Made by a program: the position numbers and the translations under genes. Of a stretch of 64,000 bases of DNA, positions 1 to 11,720 are shown piece by piece. Position 1 is the first letter of the stretch. Each line of letters begins with the position of its first letter. Under the pieces are notes generated by a model, which was given only the letters and a program-made list of their open reading frames with translations, was not told the DNA's origin and ran no database searches. This stretch comes from Ananas comosus (taxonomy: Eukaryota; Streptophyta; Magnoliopsida; Poales; Bromeliaceae): the NCBI RefSeq assembly GCF_001540865.1, contig NC_033631.1:6146392-6210391 (forward strand), in the 5' to 3' direction.

Positions 1-600
1 CCCCCCTCCTCCCGCCCCACTCTTCTTCTCCTTCTTCTTTCTAGAGAGAGAGAGGGAGAGCGTTTTGCGTGTGCGGAGACGCTGCCAGAGCAAATGCAGG
101 AGCAAGAGGAGAAAGGATCCTCTGCATCTACACTCTCATAAAGCTGCCATTTTGCCCCCACCTTAAGCCCCTCCACATGCCCTTCCCTCGCAACAGCCCA
201 AACTGGGCATTTCGGGGTTCTGGGACCGCCCGTGACCGGTCCTTGCGGTGAGAGACCGGTCCCCGAAAGGCCAGAATTCCAGACTTAGCCAATTTTTCAG
301 CATTTTCAGCCTTTATCCTTTTTCACTCCGTTTTCGCTCGTTTTCGCTCGTTTGACCTCCGTTTCTTTTCAAATCGAACCGAGATTCTCCAAACATGTTT
401 TCAAACATGTTTTCATCATCTTTTCATCCACGCTAATGCCGGATTTAGTCCATGGTCTAACATAGCCTTTCGGGTCCCGTTTTCGCGCCCTATGCGCACC
501 GAAGCACCCGAATGCTCCCGAACTTCGCCGGAATGATTCCAACGGCTTTCTAAGCTAACATACATCGTAACTTCATGAATTAGAAGTTCGGTATATTACA
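1..600 (-). mobile_element. Partial LTR of a Del/Tekay-like gypsy element, 5' end at 600
   Basis: Read on the minus strand the LTR begins with TGTAATATACCGAACTTC at position 600 and runs off the left edge of the window. The same start is seen at 56440 and 63813. It holds two GACCGGTC-type palindromes at about 231-275 and a GA-rich tract with TCTAGAGAGAGAG at 40-57, the order seen in the complete LTRs. The short ORFs in it look like chance ORFs. It abuts a leader segment belonging to the next LTR, so it probably inserted there. Subfamily assignment is by eye. Confidence 0.7.
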
Positions 601-788
601 TAGAGGTTATTCATTTCAATTAAACTCCAACATTTTTGGAGTTATAAGTATGACCCAATCGTAGTACTTTCGCTCAAAATAGTCGCAAAAGACCCCGTCT
701 CTCACGCTCCTAATCCTGATCGTCCAATCGGCCTAAGGTTTGCTATGTCCACAAAGACTCAACCCTAGGCTCTGATACCACTATAATC
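601..788 (-). other. Gypsy 5' leader with primer-binding site
   Basis: On the minus strand this follows the LTR at 789-4145 and resembles the leader at about 13280-13489, sharing the stretch around gtctctcacg and the gcctaaggtttgct block. The primer-binding site TGGTATCAGAGCC is on the minus strand at 768-780, eight bases from the LTR end. That sequence is complementary to the 3' end of plant initiator tRNA-Met. No coding sequence is present; the rest of the element was lost or lies outside the window. Confidence 0.8.
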
Positions 789-1146
789 TGTCACGCCCTG
801 GATTTCAGCGGAAGATCACCAGTCGCGTGCACAGACCTGCCGTATACACCACAATTCAAGTATACACCAGGCGTCTATAATCAATATAGTAAAAGTATTC
901 GATTCTAACAAGGTAATCAGAGCAAAGCTTAAAAGTTTAACTTATACAACCCAAACCTTATTACAATAGATAAGAACAAAGTACAATGTACATGAACTTA
1001 ATATACATCAAAAAACTAAACTACATAGACTGATAAAGGTTGTCTAGTAAACGTCCAGAAGGCTTTAGCTAGCCACTGACCCCTCGCAGGAACCCTAGCC
1101 TTTCCCACTGTGGAAGGCTCTGTAAAAACAACAACAAAGAAAGCGT

Positions 1147-1222
1147 GAGAACTATTAAACAATAGTTCCCAGTGGGTAAGCCGCCGAGAGTGGCGAAGTA
1201 CACCACTAGGTCAACTGTGGTA
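1147..1222 (-). promoter_or_regulatory. Conserved paired inverted repeat in LTR
   Basis: GAACTATT pairs with AATAGTTC across a short loop (1149-1168). Next to it, GTGGG and GCC of the following stretch pair with GGC and CCAC before ctaggtc. The same double stem is found in the other large LTRs at a similar distance from the LTR 3' end (see findings). The function is unknown; a structured R or polyadenylation region is possible. Confidence 0.6.
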
Positions 1223-1442
1223 TGAGTAAATAGCAATAAATAAGTAAATAATTGCAACAGGTATGAAAATAAACCAATCATGCTATTTGCTCATAAATAA
1301 ATATATATCAACAGGTTGCAGGTACTAGTTTATTATGATAGATTCTGTCATTCTTATTAATGGTAAAGATGTCATTGTTCACCATTCTAGTCAATGCCCA
1401 CTTGTCGTTTAACTACTCAAAGTTTAAATCTTGTAAGACTCA

Positions 1443-1582
1443 CCCGAAGGCTGTCTGGTATGAAGACCCACCCGAAGGCTGTCTAATATGAAGACCCGCC
1501 CGAAGGCTGTCTAATATGAAGACCCACCCGAAGGCTGTCTAATATGAAGACCCACCCGAAGGCTGTCGAATATGCAAGCTGT
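1443..1582. repeat. 28-bp tandem repeat, five units
   Basis: Units start at 1443, 1471, 1499, 1527 and 1555, an exact 28-bp period. The core is CCCGAAGGCTGTC followed by taatatgaagaccca. The repeat lies in an LTR. The related LTR at 26949-29362 has only two looser units, in reverse complement, near 28563-28615, so the array expanded or contracted inside LTR copies. Confidence 0.95.
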
Positions 1583-4181
1583 AATCCATGGTACAATATC
1601 ACAACGATATCATGGGATCTCAACTCGACCCAAGGTCGACACTGTAGTACCAAATCATAAATTGCTATCTACTACTTGTTGACATAATTCACTATCAATA
1701 GCTAGTATAACTTAATAAGTTTAAGCTTTACATCGTACTAGTGATTCTATCAGGCTACACCTGGTCACTCACTCATAGTCCTTTCACTACTCCTTACACA
1801 TAAGGGAAGTTGTTTACTAAAGTCATACTCAAAGACTCATGACACATATTCTGTAGTTCAATGTAAACCTCCACTACTTGGAGAGAACAAATGCTATGCA
1901 ATTACATCTACTTGATTATACAAGTATGATATCATATTCAAATCTAGTTATTGAATCAACTAGATTACATTCAGTGTATAACATTCATGTTATGTCATAA
2001 TACTAAATTCTAGTTACCTGACTAGTTCATATAATATCAAGTGAAACTCTAGCCAATCTATCAGATGAAGGTAGAAACCAGCTACTTAATATAAGTAGGC
2101 AAAATAAACGATGAAATACTTTTCACATAATCTCTATACAGTTCATTCTATACTATGAATGTATACTCAAGCCAATTCATCTGCACAATAGGTTCAAGTA
2201 TAGCCATCATGCTTACAATATAACATTACCTAGCGTAATCCCAAGTACATCACTTCCTTTGCTATTCAACTGAGCTAAATGGTATATTCACGCTGTAACA
2301 GTTATATCCTTTTAAATGACCCCAAGCTTAACTTGCTTATACAACTCATTAATATCATGAATGCATAATAATCAAATAAGTGATTATTGAAATAAGCAAG
2401 TCGTAAGTCTTTCCTTATTGTTTAGATATGCTATCATATCCGATATGATCCACACATTTATGCATGTTTCAATTCCTAGCACTATACATATATTCATAAA
2501 TATGTAATAACTTCCACTCATAATGTCAAAGGAGACATAGAGGGAATTCACCCATTTCGGAAAGATCAGACCCACCTATACTTCGATGGTCCCTGTTGAA
2601 CTCCCTTTTGAAGGAAATTCGAAGCTTTTAAGTCCCCTAATATCAATTCCAAAATTAGCTATGAGCGAAAGTTCTATATCGATAATAGAACTTTACATAA
2701 GATGGACCAATTCTTACCTTATCTTAACTTAAAGTTAAGCTTTCCTTTATTCCAGGTTGAAGCACCTCCAACTCAGTTTAAATCAGCCCAAACAATGTGT
2801 CAAGTTTAGTCCACAACAATCCTCGCACTTGCTGCGCACTAGTTATAAAAACTGCATTGAACTATTATCTAAGCATCTTATTTCAGCGAAAATCTCACTT
2901 AAGTTTGTACCAGAGTTGATCCTTCACTTTCACTTTGGTTGGAATACTTTAATTAACCCATAACTATTACTAAAATCGGCTCCAAATGATCCCCCAACCT
3001 GCTGCACTACAGCTGTGAATTATCTCGTCAAACTACATTGAAACTGGTATCAAACATCAAAATTCAACTACATTCTTACCTTGTACAAGGCTATAGCTTG
3101 AACCTCGGTTTAGGTTCAAGTTGATGCACTTAATTCAGCCTCCGAAAGCTCCCAATACTCAGCCGAGTCTTACTTAATATCCTGTTGCAAGCCTGTTGCC
3201 AATTAGTTCAAAAACAGCTTTTATATTCTTTTAAACTATTTAATCTAGCTGAAAATCTCCCTTGTTCAGCTTCTTAACTTGAAGTCTCATTTCCTGATGC
3301 TTAAGAATTCCCAGAATTAGCTCACTAGGGTTGAATAATCAACTCTAGGAGATCTTGGTAGCTGCTGCCAACAAGAACCAAAATCAGCATAATTCCTCAC
3401 TATATTGCCTCAACAAAAGAGTAATTAGTTAACTAATTACCTTTCTCAACCCTTACTTCCCTTCTTCCCTGCTCTATTATAGAGGAATTACAGTAAAAAA
3501 GCTCTCCTCTAGCTGCTGGAACCTCTCCCAACCTCGGCTGGCAGCAAGGACTAAATCTTACTTAGCTCTATTATTATGCCTCAAACTAGATAGTAAATAA
3601 GTAATTTACCTCTCCAAAGCCTCATTCTGCAAGAACAATGTTGAAGGTTGCGAAATACTCTTTAAAACTCCTCATTCTTTCTTCCACAGCAGCTCCAAAC
3701 CACTCCCTGCCAGTAACCAACAAGCAAAGAAGAGAATCAAGCTTAAACCCCTGATTCCTAGTAGAGAGAGAAATTCCTAGAGAGAGAGGGAGTGAGAGAG
3801 AAGCCAAACCCTACTCCTGAACTCCCAGCACCCTTGGGTAGCTTCAGGAGTCGAGCTGAGACTTAAGAGGATAAGCACAAGAGCCCAAAAGACCAAATGA
3901 CCCCTGCTACCACGCACCTGCTGACTCTGCTGCTTGTTGTACCGGTACAGCATTATATTTGTACTGGTACACCAATGCAAAAAATGCCAAACTCGAAATG
4001 GCAATGCACTTTCTTGTCTCCGACAATCCGATCACTTCCAAACTTATCCGTAAACATCTTTAAACTCTTTAATACATGTAGGGAGGTTCCAAATATCATT
4101 CCCCTTGCTTGAACTTCGCAATTTGCTAAAGTTCAGTATACTACAGGAAGCTCCAAAAGGTTGACTGTCCATACAGTAAGG

Positions 4182-5982
4182 ATGGTCAATCATGTAGAAG
4201 AAGATAATAATGATGGCAATCCGACGCTGAGGGAGATAGCTACGAGAGCTGCCCTCCTGCGCAAAGGGAAGAAGGCCCCTAAAACAAGAAGAGGTGGTTC
4301 CTCTCAAGGGATATGAGAACATCCCAACACGGAATTACCTCAACACCCCAATACTGATTTACCTCTTGACCCGTTTAATGTAAAAGAGAATGAAGAGGAG
4401 CCCGCTTTTCTCCCCCGGGATCCTAAAAATCTCCTAATTGATTCAATGACAAAGAAGCTGGAGGAAACGGACAAGGACATATCAAATCTGCATAGAAAGT
4501 TAGACGAAGTTTTGGAAATGTTCAGCTACATGCAAACGCACATGGGAGTGCAATTACGCAATCCTGAAGTTCAAGCTACACCACCGACTTTAAACTTGTC
4601 CATACCGTCAACCGAAGAAAACCAGACAAATCAGTTGGCTACGACACCTCGCATCTAGAAAGATACTCATAATATAACCAGAGATGAAATATCAGAACTC
4701 ATTGCTCTTCAACTGAAAGAGTCAATGGCAGGGTCAATACCCAAACAGAAAGGAAGGGGGCACCCATACCCTGTAGAATATGATGATATACTCTTCCCTT
4801 TAGGGTATGTCATTCCTAAATTCAAACAATTTAATAGGGTAGGCAACCCGGACCAACATTTGGCACATTTCAAAGCCACGTATGGTAACACAGGGGGCAA
4901 CAATGCATTATTGTTGCGTCAGTTCCCTCAGAGCTTGACGGGGATAGCTTTTGACTGGTATTACTCTCTCGAGGATGACTCAATTAAAACTTGGAGTGAA
5001 ATGGAGAATGCTTTTCGAGCAAAATTCGCTACAGTTAGCGATAAAATCTCAATAGCAGATCTGGCAGCGACTAAAAGAAAGAAGCATGAGTCAATGCTAG
5101 ACTACATAACTCGATGACGAAATTTGAGTATAAAGTGTGATACAACCCTAGAGCAATCTCAAGCGGTAGAGTTGCTTAAAGGGAATATAGACAACTGGAT
5201 GGCCCTGTTCCTTTGTACCACCAGTTGTACTATGTTTCAGGATCTCATACTGAATCTTTCAAAGTTGGAGAAAACTGATCCACAAATTTCGGCGAGTTTC
5301 TATCCTTCTAAACCTCGGAGGGAAGATGGAAAGAAAGCTGAAACCAAAACCATCCGTTCAAGAACAGCCTATGCCAACAATGTAGAAAAAGGAAAAAGGC
5401 CCATTGCTTCAGTTGGGCCAGCATCCAAGCCAACGTTAGGCAGCGATAACTATAAAATGACCATAGAGGAGAGAAAGAATAAAGTCTACTCCTTTAAAAG
5501 AGACAAAGTAAGAAAAATATTCAATGATGTTATTAAAAGTGGTCTACAGCTAAAGAAGCCAGAAGATGTTGGCCGAGTCTAGTCTACCGGAGCCAAAGAG
5601 GCCAGAAGATGTTGGCAAAATCGATGACACAAATTATTGTCTCTATCACAGAATAGTCAGTCACCCTATTGAAGATTGCTGGGTGTTTAAAGACTGGGTT
5701 GAGAAGCAATATAAAACTGGTGCTATTACACTCTCACGTTCTGTCCCCATGGATCCACAAGTGGAAGAAACCAATGCAATTAGTGTTGGGACCGAAGAAA
5801 TAGTAGGGTTCGATAACTCATTTCCTTCTGAGTTTTGGAACACCTTTTTGACTAAGAAGACTCGAAAAATGCTCAAACAATTGAAAGAAACCCCAGGAAT
5901 TATATGGCGAGGCTCGTCGAATCCAAAAGTGCAAACCAATGCCACTAGAGAATCAGCCTTCATCATCTTCCAAACCATATAA
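4182..5982 (+). pseudogene. Broken gag of an LTR retrotransposon
   Basis: A reading frame opens at ATG 4182. It is interrupted in frame by stops at about 4314 (TGA), 4656 (TAG) and 5115 (TGA), then shifts frame near 5566-5593, where the 15-mer ccagaagatgttggc is duplicated. The part at 4725-5300 is a retrotransposon Gag domain: it has the PKFKQF, HLAHF, LLLRQFPQSLTG and WYYSL...W signatures of plant Ty3/gypsy gag. The part at 5620-5710 has a C-H-H-C zinc-like motif (YCLYHR...HPIEDCW). Gag would form the particle and bind RNA. No protease, RT or integrase follows on this strand. The left boundary is the LTR ending at 4145. Confidence 0.75.
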
Positions 5983-6157
5983 TCATCCTACCCTATCTAA
6001 TCGGAAAGTAATCAAGAAAAAGAAGATTAAAAGGCCTGTAAATCCGGAGCCGTACGAGTCTAAGAAGACGGAGCTTGAAGAGTATATTGACTCCCTAGAA
6101 GACTAAATACAGAAAGAAAGAGAGATAGTTTTAATCAAGGACTTCGTAGTCGGAGCA

Positions 6158-7773
6158 ATGGACAGCACGACCATCCCGATACGAAAGATTGATGAGGGTG
6201 TCAGATTTAGAAAATATGTTGAGCCTCCCCTTCCACCCAATAAAAAGGTCTATATAAATTTAGAAGACGAATTTGAAGAGATAGAGAAGGAGATCTATGA
6301 GGAGGCGGAGGATTTCTGGCTAGAAGTATTGACAGAAGTATGCAGAACCACCTCAGCTTATAATGTGGACAGTGAAGATGAATTTACTTCCGCATTAGAA
6401 GACAACGCCGATGATGGTGTTGAAGAAGGTGATAGCGAGAAAGAATTTCGGCAAAAATTAGAAAGAAAGAAAAAAGAGGAGCAAGGTTCAACTGCATATG
6501 TACAAAGGGCCACGAACTATAGACTAGACTCGGCCAACGAAGAGCTCTTTAATATAAGAGTCGAACAAAAAGAGATAGCGAAGATGGTGATCGGGCTTGA
6601 AGCAAGGATTGAACAGGTATTGCGATTGATGGCCCCAGCCCCTCGACGAGTTCGACTACCACGAAGAAACAGCCGTCTACAAAAGATGATGGAGCGCATT
6701 GAAAGAATGATGACCCCCGATACCAGTCAGGAGCAAGCAATAGAGAATGTATCTTCTCGAAACTTGAGAATTGTAGGAGATCAAGATCTATCAACTCGAA
6801 GGGAGAAACAACAATTTTCTCGAATGGGTAAAAACAATCAAATTTTAAACCCCAGCTGGCACCAGTCGACTGATGATCAAAAGAAAGACTCGATTATGGA
6901 GAAAAAGAAAAAGTCTCTAAGTATCAAGATCGATGACGAGAAAGTGGCAGAAAGGTCACGGCACCAAGATGTGCACGTTTACGAAGGAAAAGGAAAAGCT
7001 CCGCTCATTGAAGACCGAGGTATGAAGAAGGTTTGGAAAAGGGAGCAAAGAGAAGCGCAACTCCGATTTTCTCTGGGCCATCAGGAGTGGGGGCATAACC
7101 TAGATACGAAGAAAGATCAAATACAACCCTCGACCAGTAAAGGCTTCAAAAAGGATCAAGTCACAAGGAGCACAAGACCCCCGAGAACATATCTACCATA
7201 TGATGAGAATGAACCTATTATCTATAACTTCTGCAGAGCTAATGGCCACTCCTACATAAATTGCCAACATCTAAAAGAGCTAGAGGAGAAAATTCTCAGC
7301 AGGGAGTCTTGTAGAGTGATCACTATCTCTGAAGATCACTCTGAGGAATCGGTTAACAAACGGAGACGAAAAAGTAAACAACCAGCAGTGGTGAACGAAG
7401 AAGGTGACAGTGCATGGTTAGCATACGAACCTCCCTCCCAAAATCAAGAATTAAAAAGAATGGAAACTCGTATCTTGGAAGTAGGAAATGACGTAAAGAG
7501 GTTGCGGCTAGACTTCCATTCTTTAAAGTTAAATCTAGATTGTGTGGCTGCTGCAGTGAAAAATTTGAGCTCTCAAACAATGATGATAATAGATATGCTT
7601 CGCTCTCAAGAAGGTGAGAGCTCAAAGAAAAGTCGAAACGAGATTTGTAGGGCAGTCGACATCAGTACTGATTCGGAAAATGATGAAGGAGATGCCCTGC
7701 AAATAAAATTAAGATCTAGCAGGGTACTACCAGAAAGGCAAGAGCCAGCCCAAAAGGAAAGAGATAGAGAAGT
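6158..7773 (+). CDS. Uncharacterised coiled-coil ORF of the gag-type element
   Basis: About 538 codons are open from ATG 6158 to the LTR boundary at 7773. The frame runs a further 48 codons into the LTR before stopping at 7918, so the native C-terminus is lost. The protein is strongly charged: an acidic N-terminal third (EDEFEEIEKEIYEEAEDF), long K/E/R-rich stretches predicted by eye to be helical or coiled coil, and a C-x5-GH-x5-C motif near residue 357 (FCRANGHSYINC). A same-frame stop just upstream (TAA at about 6104) supports the start or shows an earlier break. It may be a second gag-like or accessory protein of a non-autonomous element. I do not recognise the family. It is open while the adjacent gag is broken four times. 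Confidence 0.55.
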
Positions 7774-8295
7774 TGTCACGCCCCGCCCTGAAACCACTAC
7801 CAATTTGGCACGGTTCGGCCGTGGCGGTGGGCCGCCGAACGGACAGCACCTCCCCTGTCCGCCCAAGGTTCATCAACAGGAATGTGTACAAGAATTTACC
7901 CAGGAAATTAAATTCTAAGCATACACATTCACAAGGGCACAGACAGTGCCAACAATACAAAGAGCAAGCGATCCACAAGATAAAACAAGTGAAATAAAGA
8001 GAGTACTTTACTAACTATTACATTAGTTCATTCTTTAAATGAATACATTTTTCATCCAAAATACATAGCTCTCCAAAGTTGCCTCAGGTTTGGCCGCGAC
8101 ACTATTCCGGGGGGACCGATCTCTCCCACCAGGGACCGGTCCCCGAGAGTAAATACTCTTAGGACTTAGCCAAAATCCAAAATTTCAAACTTTTAGGTCG
8201 GAATACCATCTACGACCCTCCACCAATTGTGGAAAAGCTCGGAATCCAAGTCAAGCGCTTGAACCTCGCAATTTGCACAGGTCCAGTGTGTTACA
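7774..8295 (-). mobile_element. Chimeric LTR (3' LTR of the chromodomain element)
   Basis: From 8295 to about 8080 (minus strand) it matches the first 200 bp of the LTR at 26949-29362, including TGTAACACACTGG, the GCAAATTGC hairpin and the GGGACCGGTCCC pair. From about 8079 to 7774 it matches the last 300 bp of the other LTR type, ending CGGGGCGTGACA, with the GGACAG/CTGTCC tail hairpin. At 522 bp it is far shorter than the 2.2-2.5 kb usual here. A deletion fusing two adjacent LTRs explains it best. Confidence 0.8.
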
Positions 8296-8313
8296 TTCAC
8301 CCCTTCCTAAAAG
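8296..8313 (-). other. Polypurine tract
   Basis: On the minus strand AGGAAGGGGTGAA directly precedes the LTR start TGTAACAC at 8295, the expected place for the plus-strand primer of the element at 8296-13489. Confidence 0.85.
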
Positions 8314-8350
8314 GAAGTTTCGTCCGTGAAACTCAAAGCAAATACATACC

Positions 8351-10000
8351 TTAGAACTCCATCTGAAAGAGATGGGGGTAGCGCTCCTGCAAAGCGCTCT
8401 CCAGCTCCCACGTGGCCTCCCGCTCCCCGTGGTTGCTCCAAAGAACCTTCACATACGGAATGTCCCGATTTCGCAGCTTCCGCACCTCGCAAGCCAAGAT
8501 CCTCACTTGTAGCTCCTCGAAGCTCAGGTCATCCCGCAACTCTACAGGTGTAGCATCCAACACATGAGTCGGGTCGAAGACGTACTCCTGAAGGACCGAT
8601 ACTTGAAAGACGTTGTGCACGCCCGATAGGTTCGGTGGTAGAGCAAGTCGATACACTACCGGACCTACCTGCTCTAAGATCTCATGCGGTCCAATGAAAC
8701 GGGGGCTCAACTTACCCGGAATTCCAAATCTCCTGATCCCTCTAGTCGGCGAGACCTTCAAGAATACATGGTCTCCAACTTGGAACTCCAAGTCTCGCTG
8801 CCGTCGATCGGCGTAGCTCCTCTGTCTACTCTGTGCCGTCAAAAGTCACTCTCGAGCAATTCGAACCTTGTCCTCTGCTTCCTGGAGCACATCAGGGCCT
8901 AATGCCAATCTCTCGCCGACTTCACTCCAATGAAGTGGCGATCTACACTTTCGTCCATAAAGTGCTTCGAAGGGCGCCATCTTGATGCTTGCTTGATAAC
9001 TGTTGTTATAAGTAAACTCTGCCATCGGTAGATGCTGCGACCATCCTCCCTGGAAGTCTATCACACAAGCTTGGAGCATATCCTCTAAGATCTGAATGGT
9101 ACGCTCCGACTGCCCGTTACTCTGCGGGTGGAAAGCAGTGCTGAAGTCCAGTCAGGTGCCCAGGGCGTCCTGCAAGATCCTCCAAAATTGAGACACAAAC
9201 CGAGTGTCTCGATCTGATACAATCGAAGTAGGCACTCTGTGAAGTCGCACAATCTCATCAAGGTACAATTGTGCGAGCTTCTCTCCAGTCCAAGTAGTAT
9301 GAATAGGTATGAAGTGCGCCGACTTCGTCAACCTATCCACGATCACCCATATAGCATCATGCCCGGCCTGAGAGTGAGGCAATCCTGTCACGAAATCTAT
9401 GGTGATCTTCTCCCACTTCCACACGGGAATAGATAAACTCTGAAGTTTTTTCGCGGGTAATCGGTGCTCAACCTTTACTTGTTGGCAAGTTAAACAATGA
9501 GCTACAAACTCGCCAACGTCCTTTTTCATCCTGGGCCACCAATATAACAATTTTAAATCCTTATACATCTTGGTACCTCCCGGATGTATAGCATAAGGCG
9601 CTCGGTGCGGTTCTTGAAGAATATCCTCTTTAACTCCCGAATCCGCCGGTACACAAATCCGTCCACGGAAACGCATCAATCCTTGGTCATCCACAAGAAA
9701 ATCGTCGGTGCAACCATCAACCATTTTATCCTGAATCTTTTGCAATTCTACATCAGAAGCTTGCTTTTCTTTAATTCTATCCACAAGTGTAGGTTGCACT
9801 ATCAATGTCATCAACCTCAAAGGCGTGTCAGGAGTCACTACCTCCAACTCCAACCGCTTCATCTGCTCGATCAACTTCGGTTGAGTAACAACATGCATCG
9901 CTAAGTTTTTCGTCGATTTCCTACTTAGCGCATCCGCCACCACATTAGCCTTGCCCGGGTGGTAGAGAATCGTCAGATCATAATCCTTGAGCAGCTCCAA
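8351..10000 (-). pseudogene. Gypsy integrase with C-terminal chromodomain, broken
   Basis: This is the 3' end of a Ty3/gypsy pol. It holds the zinc-binding HHCC region (HPGGTKMYKD ... CLTCQQ), then the catalytic core with Asp in IVDRLTKSAHF, Asp in SDRDTRF and the Glu region near NGQSER. A C-terminal domain with GDHVFLKVSP follows, and then a chromodomain (about 8360-8510; YVKVLW and EATWE), which in chromoviruses steers integration to modified chromatin. In-frame TGA codons lie at about 9149-9151 and 8843-8845; the frame is otherwise kept. The chromodomain, the 2-kb-plus LTRs and the initiator-Met primer site fit the Del/Tekay lineage. The integrase cannot be made in one piece. Confidence 0.9.
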
Positions 10001-11720
10001 CTATCTGCGCTGCCTCAAGTTTAACTCCTTCTGAGTGAACAGGTACTGGAGGCTCTTGTGATCTGTGTATATCTCACACCGCTCGCCATACAAGTAGTGG
10101 CGCCATAACTTCAATGCGAAGACTACCGCCGCCAACTCCAAATAAAGCGTAGGGTAGTTCTTTTCATATTTCTTCAGTTGGCGAGAAGCATACGCGATCA
10201 CCTTGCCATCCTGCATCAAAACGCAGCCCAATCCATTAAGAGATGCATCACTGGAAACCACATACCCTGCTCTAGCAACCGGCAGGGTTAGGATTGGGAA
10301 GGTCGTCAATCGTCGCTTTAACTCTTGGAAGCTTCTCTCACACGCATCATTCCAGATGAACTTGACAACTTTATGCGTGAGCCTCGTAAGGGGAGTAGAC
10401 AGCTTAGCGAACCCCTCAACAAATCTCCGGTAGTAGCCGGCTAATCCGAGAAAGCTCCGGATCTCAGTGACGCTCGTCGGTCTCGGCCAATCCTGGATAG
10501 CCTCAATTTTCTTAGGATCCACGGCTATACCCGATCCCGATATCAAATGTCCAAGGAAGGCTACCTCTCGAAGCCAAAATTCACACTTTCTCAGCTTGGC
10601 ATAAAGCTCTTTTTCCCGAAGTATTTGAAGTACAAGCCTCAAATGCTCCTCATGACCCGTATCATTTTGGGAATAAACCAAAATATCGTCGATGAACACT
10701 ACGACGAACCTGTCCAGGTAAGGCTTAAAACACGGTTCATCAGATCCATAAAAGCTGCCGGGGCATTAGTCAGCCCAAACGGCATAACTGTGAACTCATA
10801 GTGTCTATACCGTGTTCTAAAATCCGTCTTCGATACATCCTCGGGTTTGATCTTTAATTGGTGGTATCCCGACTGCAAGTCTATCTTGGAATACACACAC
10901 GATCCCTGAAGCTGATCAAACAAGTCGTCGATCCTCAGCAACGGATACTTATTCTTGATCGTGACCTTATTAAGTTCACGATAGTCCATACATAGGCGAA
11001 GTGATCCGTCCTTTTTCTTGACGAACAAAATTGGCGCTCCGCACGGTGAGACGCTCGGTCGAATGAAGCCCTTGTCCAGCAGATCCTGTAGCTGTGCCCT
11101 CAGCTCCTTTAGCTCCGCCGGTGCCATCCTATAGGGCGCTTTCGAGATAGGGGTAGTCCCGGGGACGAGATCTACCACAAACTCGATCTCCCTATTCGGT
11201 GGCATACCCGGTAGCTCAGCTGAAAACACGTCCTGAAACTCCCGTACCACCGGAATATCCTCAATCCTGGGGGTGTCATTCTCGCCCCTCAACACAACAC
11301 TAGCCAAGTAGGCTACACATCCTCGGCTGATCACCTGCCTAGCTCGAGACGAGCTGATCAACATCGCAAAAAGCGATCTCCGGCATCCTCTAAACACAAC
11401 CTCAGTCTGCCCCGGTTCTCTAAAAATAACCGTGCGATTCTTACAATCGATCGTGGCATAATACTTAGTTAGCCAATCCATACCCAAGACCACATTGAAA
11501 TTCCCTAGCTTGCGTAAGGCTAGCAAATCTACAGGCATGATGCAATCTCCTACCCGAGCAGGGCAACTAGGACAATACTCTCTAATATCCAGAGTGTGGT
11601 CGGGTACTGCAACATATTCCGGATGCAACAAAAAAACTAAAGGGATGCCATGCAACTCGACAAACAACCGATCTATAAATGAATGCGATGCACCGGTATC
11701 AAATAAAGCACGAACTCAAT
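10001..11720 (-). pseudogene. Gypsy protease, reverse transcriptase and RNase H, broken
   Basis: The protease active site DTGASH is at about 11688-11705, but a frameshift close to it separates gag from pol. RT follows ([33 protein letters not shown]), and the FIDD catalytic box lies at about 10687-10698. A second frameshift near 10700-10725 splits RT just before FIDD. RNase H ([19 protein letters not shown]) continues to an in-frame TAG at 10001-10003, after which the integrase linker (HPGKANVVADALSRK) resumes in the same frame. The order protease-RT-RNase H-integrase is typical of Ty3/gypsy. The element cannot move on its own. Confidence 0.92.

Larger units (their letters stand above)
789..4145 (-). 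mobile_element. 3.36-kb LTR (5' LTR, minus-strand gypsy element)
   Basis: The plus-strand text starts TGTCACGCCC at 789 and ends TATACTACA at 4145, so on the minus strand the LTR reads TGTAGTATACTG ... GGGCGTGACA. The primer-binding site next to 788 makes this the 5' LTR of an element extending left. Internal features are a head hairpin (4111-4134), two TACCGGTAC-like palindromes (about 3938-3974), a GA tract (about 3763-3801), a paired hairpin at 1147-1220, a tail hairpin at 833-876 and a five-unit tandem repeat. No gene is supported in this 3.4 kb; the ORFs here are short, overlap on both strands and match no domain I recognise. Confidence 0.85.

Noticed and set aside
1443..1582. Possible CRISPR-like direct repeats of 28 bp
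   Set aside because: The units are contiguous with no unique spacers, and this is plant DNA. It is a tandem repeat in an LTR.
4146..7773. Endogenous pararetrovirus, because of coiled-coil and zinc-motif proteins without integrase
   Set aside because: The gag domain is of the Ty3/gypsy retrotransposon type and no movement protein, coat protein or virus-type RT was seen. A gag-type retroelement is the simpler reading.
7353..7978. Minus-strand ORFs of 80-90 codons overlapping the coiled-coil ORF and LTR
   Set aside because: They are complementary-frame shadows with no domain, crossing the LTR boundary.
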